Below, one piece after another: positions 35,400-46,885 of a DNA stretch of 64,000 bases. This DNA is from Reticulitermes speratus (taxonomy: Eukaryota; Arthropoda; Insecta; Blattodea; Rhinotermitidae): assembly GCA_021186555.1 (NCBI GenBank), contig JAJKFL010000014.1:30210033-30274032 (forward strand). The letters are read 5' to 3'. The notes under the pieces were generated by a model. It was given only the letters and a program-made list of their open reading frames with translations, had not been told where the DNA came from and did not search any database. The position numbers and the translations under genes are program-made. Within the stretch, counting starts at the first letter, position 1, and every line of letters begins with the position of its first letter.

Positions 35400-36499
35400 A
35401 TATTGTAGCCGAACATTGAGTTCGAGCCCCAGTCGAGCCTTCCCACCCCTCTACATGAGGAAGGGGAAACATTTTGTTTTGTGTGTGTGTCCAACCTCAG
35501 CCTGAGGAAGGACCCTCTGACACTCCGACCTTCTCGTTTCGCTCTACGATGTGGGTAGAGGGACAGAGGGAAATAAAAAGGAAAGGGAGTGAGTTTGGTG
35601 ACAAGGGGGGGGGGGGGAGTAGGAAAAGAAGGGCAGAAGACCCGCCACGATCGGCAACTGTGAACCTCAATCTAAGGTCATCTATCTCGTCGTTGTGGGT
35701 GCTAGTGAGACCGTAACGGACGGCGATAATATATTGACAAAGTTATTGGTTTTTATGGCCGAGATGGAGAGTGTTTCCTGCGCGGTAAGAACTGGGTTTC
35801 GTCGTTAAAGGCTTATAAGCGTAGGAAACATATAGGGCGTTCTCCGTTAAGTAACGTATTGGGCAGTCAACTGCGAGGTAAAAATACTCTACAATGACCT
35901 AATTGTGCATTAATTTTTCACCATACTGTCGCGTACATTTTCTGCAGACTGTAAAATGGGCGGAGGTAGGTGACAACCGACACATCCTTTGATGTAATAT
36001 GTCACACTACTACACTTGCGAGAAGAGCTAACACGGATGATGAGTTTGGGGGGGGGGGGGGGGAGCCTAAACATTAGGCTTGTTTCCTCTATATTGATCA
36101 TTAAAATAGAAGGACAATAAACTGCTAACTCTATACACGAGTCTGACGCACAGCTACAAAGAAGTTATAGTGTTTGTTTCTTTGGTTATTTAAGGACATG
36201 ATGTCAGTTACTCATGTTATGTTACATAAATGTAAACATGAATGGCGACGTGGAGGGAAGCAGGTAAAAATGTTGGTGGAAAGCCGCAAAAAGCCTCAGA
36301 ATGCGAAATCCACGCTGATCCATTTCTCGTAAGTTTTACAGTAAAAAACAGAAGAAATAACGTCTCAAAATTCGGTATCAAATACGGAAAAATGAAGCTA
36401 TAATTTTATCTGACAGACCTACAACTCCGGCAGCACTTGTGCATAACATAACAACTTACTGTAACAACTGAAATAATCATATAGTGAAGATAAAGGTAA
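35400..36499. other. Unassigned; two poly-G runs
   Basis: Poly-G runs lie at about 35606-35618 and 36047-36063. A plus-strand open frame at 35474-35716 is G-rich and low complexity, so I do not call it a gene. Confidence 0.4.
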
Positions 36500-36504
36500 A
36501 CTTA

Positions 36505-36700
36505 GCTCATTACAGGCCTGAACAGGCCTTTAGGGCTCCAGGACGTTGAGACTCCCAGAATTTCTAAATAGGCTCATGAAGGTAGTAAGATTGTCAGCCC
36601 TACGCATCGGCCGCCTTTACCCCCAGGATATATTCCTGGTACTTATTTCTGTCAGAGGCTGAGTCGACCCCAAGGCCATAGTGCGGACGGATGATCATAC
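36505..36700 (-). mobile_element. SINE, decayed, reverse orientation
   Basis: The plus strand shows CTCCCAGAATTTCTAAATAG, GAAGGTAGTAAGATTGTCAG, CCCCCAGGATATATTCCTGG and TACTTATTTCTGTCAGAGGC, then GACCCCAAGGCCATAG. The first blocks match the SINE at 18010. Confidence 0.55.
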
Positions 36701-37189
36701 AGTGAATATAGGCCTAAATGACCTTGGTTTATTCCGTAAAGAGTAAAAGCAGTGTCTTTTTCAGAGTCTCGCAGGAGTATACGGATACTGAATTGCAGAA
36801 ATAAAAGGCGTACATTTAGAAGAACTGTCATTTCGTACCTACAGAACAACCTCACGTTCTATCGATTCAGACCAACTTGACTTCTAGAAAATTATTTGGT
36901 AAAACATTTGGAGTCCCTGGAAACTGGACATTCGTAACATCAGTAACTCTGCACTTCGCTCTCTCTTTGCATTTGACACTTGTGTTGGTTTGCAAAATAA
37001 ACAACCACTGTTTTCTTAACTTCCGTAGACTTAGGGCTGTGCGTAGCATGTTTTTGTTACAAATAAGAATAGCGATTTTAAATACAGACCGCCCCAAAGG
37101 TCAATAAGCCCATTAGTATAATGTACACTAAAATACAGGCAGTTTCCAGGTTAAGTAATATGCGACTTGCGTGAAATTGGACATACGTA

Positions 37190-37275
37190 AAAAATTATTA
37201 TTAATTATTAATATTATTAATTAATATTATATATAACATAACGTTAATATTATTAATTATTAATACTGTAATTAT
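37190..37275. repeat. AT-only low-complexity tract
   Basis: Overlapping TAATATTATTAATTA repeats that can fold back on themselves. Confidence 0.85.
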
Positions 37276-37869
37276 TACATGTATTTAATTTTGTTTTATA
37301 TGAAAAACTGATAGAAATAACATTTTGAACGCGTACAATGACATGATAAAAACGTGTATATAACCGATGAGGTGTGATAAATAAGTAGGGTGGGGTCAAT
37401 TCCGACTTGCGCAAATTTCGTGTTACGTGAAGTTGTATGAACTGAACGTGTCTGTACGTTGGAAATTTCTTTATTAATTACTGAATTTTCAAAAATTGTT
37501 CAGAATGAGATCCGCTGAGTGCACAACTCAATATGCTGTAATCCCTTTTTACAAATTGACTAGCATATCTCTGTACTGGCCTAGAATACGAAGAATTCTT
37601 TCAGTTAACTCAGTTTTGGGCCACACTGTAGTATGTAAATGAATTGCATTTAATGCTCACATGCTTAAAAACATTGGCATCAGACTGGATGAAGGAAATG
37701 CTCTTCTTTCGTTACGTAACATTATGCTCAATATTATTAATGTTATGCAGAGCTCAATGGGAGGTTAATTGTGAATGATAACTTGGTAAGGGTGTAGAAG
37801 GAACCAGTCGTGACCTATTTTAAAGCACTACTTCAATTGTATGTGAAAACTTTAGAAGACCACGAAACA

Positions 37870-37965
37870 CATTAGGATAACAGGCCGTCTGGCCGAGAAT
37901 TGAACTCTGCTCCTCTTGAGTGTAACGCAGGCGTGGAAGGCTAATAAAATTAATAAAGGTGGTTT
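37870..37965 (-). mobile_element. Possible SINE head, reverse orientation
   Basis: GAATTGAACTC resembles a reverse B-box, and the following CTTGAGTGTAACGCAGGCG a tRNA-like segment. Weak support. Confidence 0.3.
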
Positions 37966-38026
37966 GAGTGGCACGTCTTCACCAGGACTGCACATAGCCT
38001 ACTCCCGGAATTATTAACTAACCAAC

Positions 38027-38170
38027 ACCATGGAGCGGGGTCCTTCTTGAGAAGCTAACAGGTCCTCAGCTAGTCAAGAAATTCCCCACATTTTATGGGA
38101 GCCGAATGTTCATTACAGCATTCACAACAGCCCGCCACCTGTCTCTGTCCTGAACCAGAGCAAACAACCG
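38027..38170 (-). mobile_element. RTE LINE 3' end
   Basis: CCATGGAGCGGGGTCCTTC, GAGAAGCTAACAGGTCCTC, AGCTAGTCAAGAAATTCCCC, GGAGCCGAATGTTCATTAC and AACAGCCCGCCACCTGTC are the reverse complement of 5690-5825. It is better preserved than the other fragments. Confidence 0.85.
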
Positions 38171-39145
38171 GAAGTATAAATGGCTAAATATTAGGCTGTT
38201 TCTATCCCTGTTCAAAAACACTCTTTGGCTATTTTGCCAAGTCAGGAAGGCAGTCAGATGTAATTATTACTGCTGTACTCAGATGCTTAGGAGATGTTGT
38301 TTTTTTCATAGCTGCAGCAGCCAACTTTTCTCTTGGAACGTAATTATTTAACATGTGGTGGTAATTACCTTGCCTCACTGAACTGGTGAGCGATACATTC
38401 CTCTACTTTTGTATGTACAGCTGCAGCAGTGCTTGGGTTCTCGCTCGACACGACTAATCTACTTGTGCTTACCACACAGTCACCTATTCTGCCAGGGGGC
38501 ACTCGGGTGGAGGAGTCGGACGCTCCTCCCATCAAGTCGGGCCGACATGCAACGTATAAGATCGCTTGATCGAAGCTCTATATAGAATCTCCACTCTACT
38601 ACAGAATATTCACTCTAAAATGCAAACACGCAGTTTTATAATTGTATATAACGAAACTCTAATATATAACACCGTAGGTACACTATCAGGGGTATTCCTT
38701 CAGAGTACGAAAGATTTTCTAGCATAATATTATTATACAAAGAACATTCTTAGCTCAACAGTAAGACCCACCCTTCTTGTTCAAAACACTACAGCACTGA
38801 CTTATAATACAAAACACACGATGTCTGTCATCGCGTTTCTTTGTCAACGTCAACCAGTTCCGCCAGTGAAGTTCTATTTGTTTGACATGTCTTCATGGAT
38901 AGCTAGCGAGACGGTCTGCCTATTTCAACTTATAAAATTTTAAACGTGAGCGGACATGGCCTAATTCTAAATAACCTTACACGTCCTAAAATTTGATTCA
39001 AAGAATACTGATTTCTCACAGAGAAAGAGAAGAGTCGTTGTTGAGTCAAAATACAAAATTTTTTGCTACTAGTTAAGTAAAAGAGACAGATAAAATTTAG
39101 AATGTTCTTTGGCTTGGTTTTCTTAATTATTTTAGTTACAAAATA
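38171..39145. other. No recognisable gene or repeat
   Basis: Nothing assignable was seen. Confidence 0.4.
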
Positions 39146-39330
39146 CAGTTTAACTCGGTTATAACGTCATGAAAGGGACTGAATATTTTGTGTCGTTATA
39201 AACGAGTGTCGTTACAAAAGAGCAGAATAATGTTATGGTTAACAGCGAGGAATGAATTGGTACCACAAAATATCTGATGCTATAGACGAGGTGTCATATA
39301 AACCTATGTCGTTATAACCATGTTCGACTG
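39146..39330. mobile_element. Pogo/Tigger-like MITE
   Basis: The 185-bp element is bounded by TA (39144-39145, 39331-39332). Its terminal inverted repeats are CAGTTTAACTCGGTTATAAC and its partner ending GTTATAACCATGTTCGACTG. Internal CGTTATA repeats occur. The CAGT..ACTG ends and TA target are those of pogo/Tigger-type elements. Confidence 0.78.
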
Positions 39331-40069
39331 TAATTATCAAACGTAGGTAATTCGTTTTAACAAAACGGAGCGTTTTTTCATGTCCCTTGTCTGGCAAAAT
39401 TTCAGATCTCCTACCTGTCTAACAAACTATCCATCTTCATAATTAATAACTAGTATGTCCAGAGAGACCCACATGAAGAAGTTAATACGACTCATAGGAC
39501 AGTCCAATTTTCGTCATATGATCTGTACAAATGAATAATCCGCCTGCACAGAAGTACTGGCTTGTGACGAGCAAAATATTCTAGAATAGTACTTGGGAAT
39601 CTTCCCATCGGCTGGATATAGCTATGCGGCGTAGCTAGACTGTGGGACGTTTGCTGGTAGTTACGTATTAGTCTCGCAGGACTTTGGTGGGAGGCAGCAT
39701 GGCACTCGCATGTTCTGTTGTTTTAAAAACCGTTGGGAGTCTTCCATTTGATATATTCGTTATATTCTCAGTGCATACCGGTATTGACTTTGTAGGCTTC
39801 CTCGATTCCCCAAGCAATTCGTTGCGCCATAGTCTCCGTCGTTTATTCGATCATCACCAGTAATGTTGACGCTACATATTATCGTACGAGGCAAATGCAA
39901 AGACCCTTAACGAACCATAAATGACACGATTACAACTGTCTTAAAAATAAAAGGCCATTAAAGTGTATAGGGCAGGGAAATGCATTGTATCTCGCAGCAT
40001 ATCGTGATGTTAGAAAACTATTAAAATTAAAAACTCCATACATTTAGTAATTGTCATAGTTTTCTGTCA
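39331..40069. other. No recognisable gene or repeat
   Basis: Nothing assignable was seen. Confidence 0.4.
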
Positions 40070-40104
40070 TGACCTGATGATGGCTCTTTGAGCTGAAACT
40101 GGTA
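40070..40104 (+). ncRNA. Hammerhead-like motif, Penelope-type end
   Basis: CTGATGA is the canonical core. Then come T, stem II GGCTC/GAGCT with loop TTT, and GAAACTGGTA. Stem I pairing is poor. A tail TAAGTGAAGTGTTGG follows at about 40120. Confidence 0.5.
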
Positions 40105-41397
40105 GCCTAATTACGCATTATAAGTGAAGTGTTGGTTGGAACTGTAGATTGATAACAGTAAATATACTTTTATAAATTGATGTGTTTTGACTGCATTTAT
40201 CGTAATTGTAATTGAATGAATTAATGCAAATATGTGCTGCATATGTTAATTTATTTTCGAAAAACTTATTTGAACTGCTATAAATGATAAAACCAGTGGA
40301 GTGGAGGCCATTTTAGTGCTGGGAAGGGATTCAACTGGCTGGCCAGGGACTTATGAGAACACAGCATCCACAGCTGGCAAAGCGTGTGGGCAAACGATGG
40401 CATGACCCCCCCCCCCCCCCCATATTACACACGGTGGAAACCCTCTTCGCAAACTTGGTAAATTAGGCGCAGAAGTAAAATGCTCATAACAGACAACATG
40501 GAATGCGAAACTATTTGTTCTAGTATCAAAATTCCCTCACCCATCTAGACCTATAGGCCTATCAATTGTTACGAATGAAATTCAGTAGAACTGAAGATAA
40601 TTATGTAAGCGTGCAAGTGAGCATACCGACACGAGAACAGTTGCTTCCATCTGGCGAAAAGGCAGAGCTGTCAGGTTGGTATTTCGGTGTTTATACTGCA
40701 AAAAGCGTGGTGGTTTTCGGCAAGTCCCACGTTTGATGATTTCCCTGACTGTACTATCCAACCCACCCTCTCCTCTAGAACCCGACATTTCCTCCGTCAA
40801 TCGAAGCATTAGGCTACTAGATGCATATTAATCAATTGTGTTTTTAACATTCTACAAATTAAAGATTATGTTAAAAGTTTGTTGAATGTCTCCATAAACC
40901 CATATCATCATTAATGGGGGTTTGATGGTAAAAGCTAAAGAAAGTTCCACTAACTTTCGTAAACAAACATCACACAAAAATACATGCTTCCTTTCCATAC
41001 AGAAACCTGCACCAGAACAATTACTGCTCATGAATAACTTTCCGTGACAATTATATGCAGGGGTGTGCTGAAGCCGGTTTGGTCAAACTGATATTTAAAA
41101 GACAAAAAAGTGCCTCAAACAAAGCAATTTCAGTGCATAATGAAGGCATTATATGCTAATTTTCCATTCTGGAAAGTACGCTAATAAAATTCACAACTAC
41201 AAATTTAACAAGCAAATTGGTAGTAATAATTTTGATAACGAACCCCTGGCATGAATTTCTGAAAGGAATATTTTGGTAAATACACATATGCAGTTATTGC
41301 TGCTTCATAAATTGTTTGAAAGACACATGCTGATTTCGTACAATATTTCATCAAATGGACAGGCAAATAGTAATTCTGAAACTTCCCTCTGTTCTAG
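40105..41397. other. Intronic; poly-C run only
   Basis: A C run of about 14 bases lies at 40407-40420. No other feature was recognised. Confidence 0.4.
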
Positions 41398-41474
41398 GTC
41401 TGAAACGCGTTGCTTGGCCACCACCTCCAGAAAATTCTGTGAACACCCTGACAGAGCAACCAGTTTACACAAAG
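41398..41474 (+). CDS. Internal exon of the ZASP-like gene (tentative)
   Basis: Acceptor CCCTCTGTTCTAG and donor ACAAAG|GTAATT bound 77 bases: two bases that complete a Gly codon from the exon at 16991, then 25 codons, LKRVAWPPPPENSVN and TLTEQPVYTK. Exit phase is 0, which fits the exon at 44317. Proline-rich W-P-P motifs recur in the last exon (KWPP), which supports joining them. It likely lies in a disordered linker. The identity of the gene is unproven; the phase consistency across three exons is the main support that it is real. Confidence 0.65.
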
Positions 41475-41559
41475 GTAATTTGTGTTTTTTTTAAAACTGA
41501 AGATACAGAGTTGTCCTTATGCTTAACTAAACACCATGCAATGAAGACATATAGAGTAA

Positions 41560-41795
41560 TGGAGGTAAAGTTCCACACATTCTTAAACGTGGTACTGGAT
41601 GGAGGTGAGGGGTCAGCCTCAAACCCCAGCCACTTTATGCCCAGGGAAATAGCCCCTGATACCCAGTAGGCTGGGCGGACCTCACAACTGGACTCAATGC
41701 TTCGAAGAAGAGAAAAATCTCTTGCACCCGCTGGAAATCGAACCCCGATTCCTTGGCCATCCAGCCCATAGCACGGAGCAGCGAGAGAGATAAGA
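41560..41795 (-). mobile_element. tRNA-derived SINE, reverse orientation
   Basis: GAAATCGAACCCCG near 41735 is a reverse B-box, and TTGGCCATCCAGCCCATAGC the head. The body (GCCACTTTATGCCCAGGG, GCCCCTGATACCCAG) precedes it on the plus strand. Confidence 0.55.
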
Positions 41796-42255
41796 AGCTG
41801 TATTTAATTATGCTGTCACTGCTAAGATTATATAGTGTTGATAGTAGAATTAATCACGAGTCCAGACCACTGAAGGAACAAACCAAAGTACTCTGAGAAA
41901 ATCGTGTCACTTATGCGTAAATATGGTCCTACCCAGCAATGAAGTGTTAATTTTTTTCAAGTACGTCACATAAAATAGTAAAAACAACTGCAAGGGAAAA
42001 ATATAAACACATTTGAAAAGGATTCAACCCACTGGTGGATATGAGGTGGATGTTTTCATCTGTCATCTAGTACACCTTTATGTAAAACAAGGTTATTCTC
42101 TTGTTTTGCATGAAGTAGACTTTTTGGATATTTCACGAACTGAGCTCTTGGGCAAATTTGGTTTCAGACTTGTAAGAATATGAATACAACAGAACTGTGT
42201 GGTACATTCAATGAAAGGAATATGTTGATATAAAATTTACTAAGTACCATAAAAC

Positions 42256-42517
42256 GTCAATCCCAGTAGCCGCGCGGTCTAAGGCGTGGGTCTGCGGCCG
42301 TTCGCTTGCTGGGATTGCGGGTTTGAATCCCGCTAGGGGCACGGACGTCTGTCTCTTGTGAGTGTTGTGAGTTGTCAGGTAGAGAGGTCTCTGCGTCGGG
42401 CTGATCACTCGTCCAGAGGAGTCCTACCGAGTGTGGTGCATCTACGCGAGTGTGATTGTGAAGCCTCGACAATGAGGATGCCCTGGCCCACTAGGGGATT
42501 TTGAGCCATGAAAAAAA
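42256..42517 (+). mobile_element. tRNA-derived SINE, full insertion with target duplication
   Basis: The head CCCAGTAGCCGCGCGGTCTA leads to B-box GGGTTTGAATCCC (42319-42331) and a body with TGTTGTGAGTTGTCAGGTAG and CCACTAGGGGATTTTGAG, ending in A8. Flanking 13-bp repeats agtac(c/a)ataaaac at 42243-42255 and 42518-42530 differ at one base. It is a different SINE family from the copies at 1568 and 60016. It lies in the intron before the last exon of the plus-strand gene. Confidence 0.85.
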
Positions 42518-42964
42518 AGTACAATAAAACTACATGGTGTATGTTTCAGCTTCGTATGCTACGCCGTCATGAGATTTTATATACACATACATAGAGAGGT
42601 ACTGGGTTCTTTTTAATGCACTGATAAATTAAACGTCATGCAGTGATATTTATTCATACACAAACGAAGATAATATTGAACAGCATGACACATACTAAAA
42701 TAATTTTACAGATAAATAGCATATTGGTTTTGTAAGAAAGGCTTTGAGGCCTCAAGACTTCCTACGTAAAGACAATAAAAAAACTGAATACCTCTGTGGT
42801 ACATACTTGTATACAGGTCTTGATGAAACATGCACCCTGTACAGGTGCATTTAAATTATTTTTACTGAAAGCTGTGTATGTGTGCACCATGACAGTTCAC
42901 ACCTGCTGAATGTCTAACTACATTTCTTATTCCAGAGTGAACTAATGTGAACATTCTATTACAG

Positions 42965-43008
42965 GTCCTCGTGGTGTTGCTTCACCTTTGTGTCAAGTTG
43001 CTGGGTGA
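42965..43008 (+). CDS. Possible alternative terminal exon of the ZASP-like gene
   Basis: After acceptor CTATTACAG, two bases followed by PRGVASPLCQVAG and a stop at 43006-43008. The entry phase (1) matches the exit of the exon at 16991, so skipping the 41398 exon would give a short alternative C-terminus. Its first bases (GTCCTCG) resemble those of the exon at 44317 (GTCCCCG). No independent evidence of use; it may be a chance acceptor. Confidence 0.25.
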
Positions 43009-43199
43009 ACTGGCCAAGCTCATTTCAACAAATTACAGTAGAATATTATTACAACAAACACCTTGGGACAATTAACAATTCACTGTAAACTGATATGACT
43101 AGAAACATCAAAACACTTTCATGAACTAGCAGTGTCAGTTATAATGGATCTGTTTAGCTCTCTCTTCTCTTCATGAGTACAGAAAGCAACACTGTAGCT

Positions 43200-43300
43200 C
43201 TATACTGTAGAAACTGAAGATTTAAGTCATCTGGGACGTTTTGATGTGTCAGCTGGTAAACAGTTACAGTTTATTCATCTTCAGGGTCAAGCCACCCAAG
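43200..43300 (-). repeat. Second-family dispersed repeat, degraded
   Basis: GAAGATTTAAGTCATCTGGG, then AGCTGGTAAACAGTTACAG and TTCATCTTCAGGGTCAAGCC. Same block order as 23696; the hairpin is lost. Confidence 0.5.
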
Positions 43301-44316
43301 AAGAGCTGTCTAGAGAAAAGGCACTAAAATCCTTCAAAATTTACCAGTTGACTAACACCTCAGAAAACTCGAAACTTCAGGAACAGCGCTCCGAGAGTCT
43401 CAACTCTCACGTTGTAGAACTCATCTCTAATGGCAGATTAATTTCTCTCTTTAAAAAAAAGAATGAAATTGCTACAACAAATATGGCTGTCAAGTGTAAC
43501 ACAAAAAAAAAAAAACTAAAAATTACCATATAAAGAATGAATAAAAGGGACTATCTTGAAAGCATAAGCTGAATAAGAAATTCTCAACTGATACATACTG
43601 AAAATCACAATTCACCCTACATGATGGGCAAGGCCAAATAATATAGCATAGTTTTTGGAATCTGATCATACAGAGTGAGACAACTGTTACTGTACTCCTT
43701 GGTATAACTAGACATCTCTGCCTATTACTTTCCACCGACAAAGCTTCAGAGATTATTTATCAATTGAAATTATGGACTTACTGCATCAACCTTTCTTCTG
43801 CTGAAAATACATAAAAATAAATATTGTTAAATGATTTAAAATTATTTTTTAAAATCAGATCTAATTTGGGTATAATGTTCTGATTCCTATTATTATTGCT
43901 TTCCTTTTAATTACAAAATAAACAAATGTAAAATTACAGTTCCATTCACTGCCTCACTGATTCCACGTGGTTGACACGTACTTACTGTGGGGAAATAAAA
44001 CATACACAGTAAAGCAAAAGTTTCTGATAACAATGTACATTGATTCAATTTTCAGTTAAGAAATTACAAACTATTTCATACGGAGGATACTACTGTACAA
44101 AATCTTCTTATAAGAGAACTGAGGTTTTCATGGTGACAATGATTGAGTCTGTATCTTTCTGGGATATTGCAACCCAGAAGACGGAATTCTAGAATAAAAT
44201 CCCCATACAAAGGACGGGAAGTACATAACTTGTACAGGTTAACAGTGAAAACATGATGAATGACAGGGTGGACCATAATACAACAAGCACATTCATGTCA
44301 ATGTTTTGCTTTACAG

Positions 44317-44795
44317 GTCCCCGAGTCTCAGCAAGGTCAGCGAAATACTTGGGAGAATTCATTCGATCAGTTGCCAGCTTCACCACCAAAGCAACAACCA
44401 GAACAGAATAATCAGTTCTATCCACCTCCCCAACAGCAGGTGTACCAACCACAGTACGAGCCACCGCCTGCAACAGTAGTCCTACGACCTGCTGCCCCAG
44501 TGAGCCAGGCACCTCCACCTGTGTTTACATCCCAACCCGCAGCAACAAAGGCAGACCGAGGCCAGATGAGGATGAGGGGGACGAGAAGTGGCCACCAACA
44601 GCTTACAAGGAGCGAGCTGCGGCTGAGAATGAGGCTAGGATAGCATTGGCCAAAGGACCCGCCTTTCGTCCAAAGAAAATCCGCAAAGACTATACTGCCT
44701 TCTTTGCCCAGAATGCCCTCACCCCAAACTACCCCGCATACAGAGCTCCTCCCGGAACACAGCATTACATTGAAGAAGGAACCTCAACTTTTTGA
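44317..44795 (+). CDS. Last exon of the ZASP-like gene, with one apparent frameshift
   Basis: Acceptor TTTGCTTTACAG; reading starts VPESQQGQRNTWENSFDQ in phase 0. A Pro/Gln-rich stretch follows (PPPQQQVYQPQYEPPP, PVSQAPPPVFTSQPAATK). The second half, in a frame one base off, is clearly coding: RPDEDEGDEKWPP, YKERAAAENEARIALAK, FRPKKIRKDYTAFFAQ, NYPAYRAPPGTQHY, stop 44793-44795. One G appears to be missing near 44549-44552 (ACAAAGGCAG). Each frame has stops in the other half, so a sequencing error or a broken allele is likely. Composition and charge pattern suggest a cytoskeletal adaptor such as ZASP, unverified. Its 3' end faces the HECT gene. Confidence 0.65.
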
Positions 44796-46739
44796 ACACA
44801 TTTCTAATTGTACCAAATCCTGCTACATGAAAGGAAGCCAGACATTTGTATTTAAATGTTAAAAAATGTTTGAGTGTGATAATTTCCATGCACATATTCA
44901 GTACAAGTGTATATTCTCATTACCCTGAAGTTCAAACAAGAGCCTTTTGTTCATAACTGTGATACTTACAACTTTGTGCTCAGGAAAACTGCTTTTATAT
45001 ATTCTGCAGAACTTAAAAATTACAGGGTTACTATCATACACATATTAACACTTCATGTCCTGAATTTCGTTTTTCATTTATTCAATTATTCTGTAATGAT
45101 GCATCAATTCATGAAATTATTTAGTTAAAAGAGATCTAGAGAATTACTTATTAACAATGACAAACTCAAGAAGGCTGCATGAGGAAGCAGCATGCTTTGC
45201 TATAAAGTATTATCCTGGCATTCACATTAAAGAACTGAGAAAAACTGCAAACAATATTATACTATTTGGTTTTCTGGTCATGATTTCAACTGAAGATGTT
45301 CCACACATAAAGACAACGGGATTTGGCCCCTAAATTTTCGTTTGTAAAAAAATTCACTTTAGTTAGTGATGTTAAGGGAGGTTCACTCTAATGCATATGA
45401 AGATGAATACCAACAATGCTTTTGTACAGTAGTTGTAATTACTATTAAAAATTGATAGTGAAGGTGCATTTGGTTGGTTTAATAGACAGTTTGTACAGTA
45501 GTGTTTACTGACATCAGAACTCTGAAGTTAGTGTTTGAAACCATATCGATTGTTACAAACAATGATTTTTACCAATTTCAGAAAAATGATTTTAAATATA
45601 TCCATTGTCTACTGTGCACAGTAACACCAACTGTATGCATACGAGCTTTTGCAAATTTGTATTTAACATTTTTAGAATATGAAGTCATAAAACCGGTGAC
45701 ATTTCTAAATCCCACGTGAACATAAAAGGGTCAACATTATACTCAGTCCCAACATCTATCCAATATTATGTAATATGTACATAACTCTACAATTATAGTT
45801 TTTATTCGGACTAATAACAGTATAAATATATCACTACATTATGACTGAATGCCATGACAGCCTTATTCTAGCATGTAGCAGGTTTTGATTACAAACACTC
45901 CAGGTACAGCATTCAAGGGCTAAAATTCTTGCTATTGATGTCACGCTTTACTTTACCTACCTACTTCACTATGCTTTAGCTTCACTTCACACAGTTATCT
46001 ATAGTTATGCAGTGTTTTATGCCACAAACTAGTTCATATATTTTTAAGTGTGACAACAATTGGAATGTAACAAATTATCCTTCCACCAAACTAATGACAA
46101 AATAAACAAAACTCTCTGAAGCAACTCATTCAGTGACTGCAAAATAGGACAGGAAATACAAGAAAAATCAAGGAAGTTTTAATACTCCTTCATTATCTGA
46201 AATACATTTTGGTGGAGAATTTGTTTTCAGAAATTCTTATTACTGAACCAAGGTCACCGACATTTTATCTCCAAAATATTCTTGTAGGGAAGTGACACTA
46301 TTTTATCCAGTTCATCCAGTGAAAGGAAACAATTGCAATTATCAGTGTATCATTTTAACACTGCTATGTTTTTTACAAGAGATGCAGGAACTGCAATTTT
46401 TCATACAAATATCATTGCTACCACAAAAAGATCCTTATTGTTTCTTCCTTTCTTTACACCTTTACTTGTGCTTTTAAAATTTCAAACTAGGACACACATA
46501 TCCAGAATGTGATGACATGTAATTTGGCAGATAGATACCAATGTAGCACAGGCAACTGCTACCTCCACACATTCCTCTCAACACCAAGTCAGGCGTTTCC
46601 CTTGGCACTGCCTCCTACCAAAGCTTCCCACCTCTTCTCTGTCTTAAAATTATTTTTCTTGCCTCCTGTTGCAGCACATTTCTTTTTCATCCCTTTCCAT
46701 TTTTCAGCACAACAAGTCCCACGGTTGACTTACAGCCCT
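44796..46739. other. Probable 3' UTR and intergenic DNA
   Basis: AT-rich with short frames. AATAAA near 46101 is one possible plus-strand poly(A) signal for the gene ending at 44795. No repeat was identified. Confidence 0.35.
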
Positions 46740-46885
46740 GGTTTCTCTCCTAAGAGCTCTATATTTAGATACCACAACGCTCATTCTTCTACCCTGAAAA
46801 TGGAGGCAACCTGTACCACATAAACACTGGTACATACCTACCAAATACACAAAGTCACATCCCACAAGACAAGTAGTATTCACAT
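46740..46885 (+). pseudogene. Relic of a dispersed element coding STLKMEATCTT-like peptide
   Basis: The plus strand reads HSSTLKMEATC, then CAAATACACAAAGTCACATC. The peptide LKMEAxCS recurs in dispersed insect repeats, from memory. Too short to class. Confidence 0.35.

Noticed and set aside
35474..35716. 80-codon plus-strand frame with basic C-terminal part
   Set aside because: G-rich low complexity, no domain and no splice context.
43246..43533. 95-codon plus-strand frame rich in Lys/Glu/Ser
   Set aside because: Begins inside a second-family repeat and ends in poly-A; no splice or domain support.
44189..44765. Minus-strand frames opposite the last exon at 44317
   Set aside because: Shadows of the Pro/Gln-rich plus-strand coding sequence.
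46509..46823. 104-codon plus-strand frame
   Set aside because: Hydrophobic low-complexity composition from T-rich DNA; only its end matches a relic repeat peptide.
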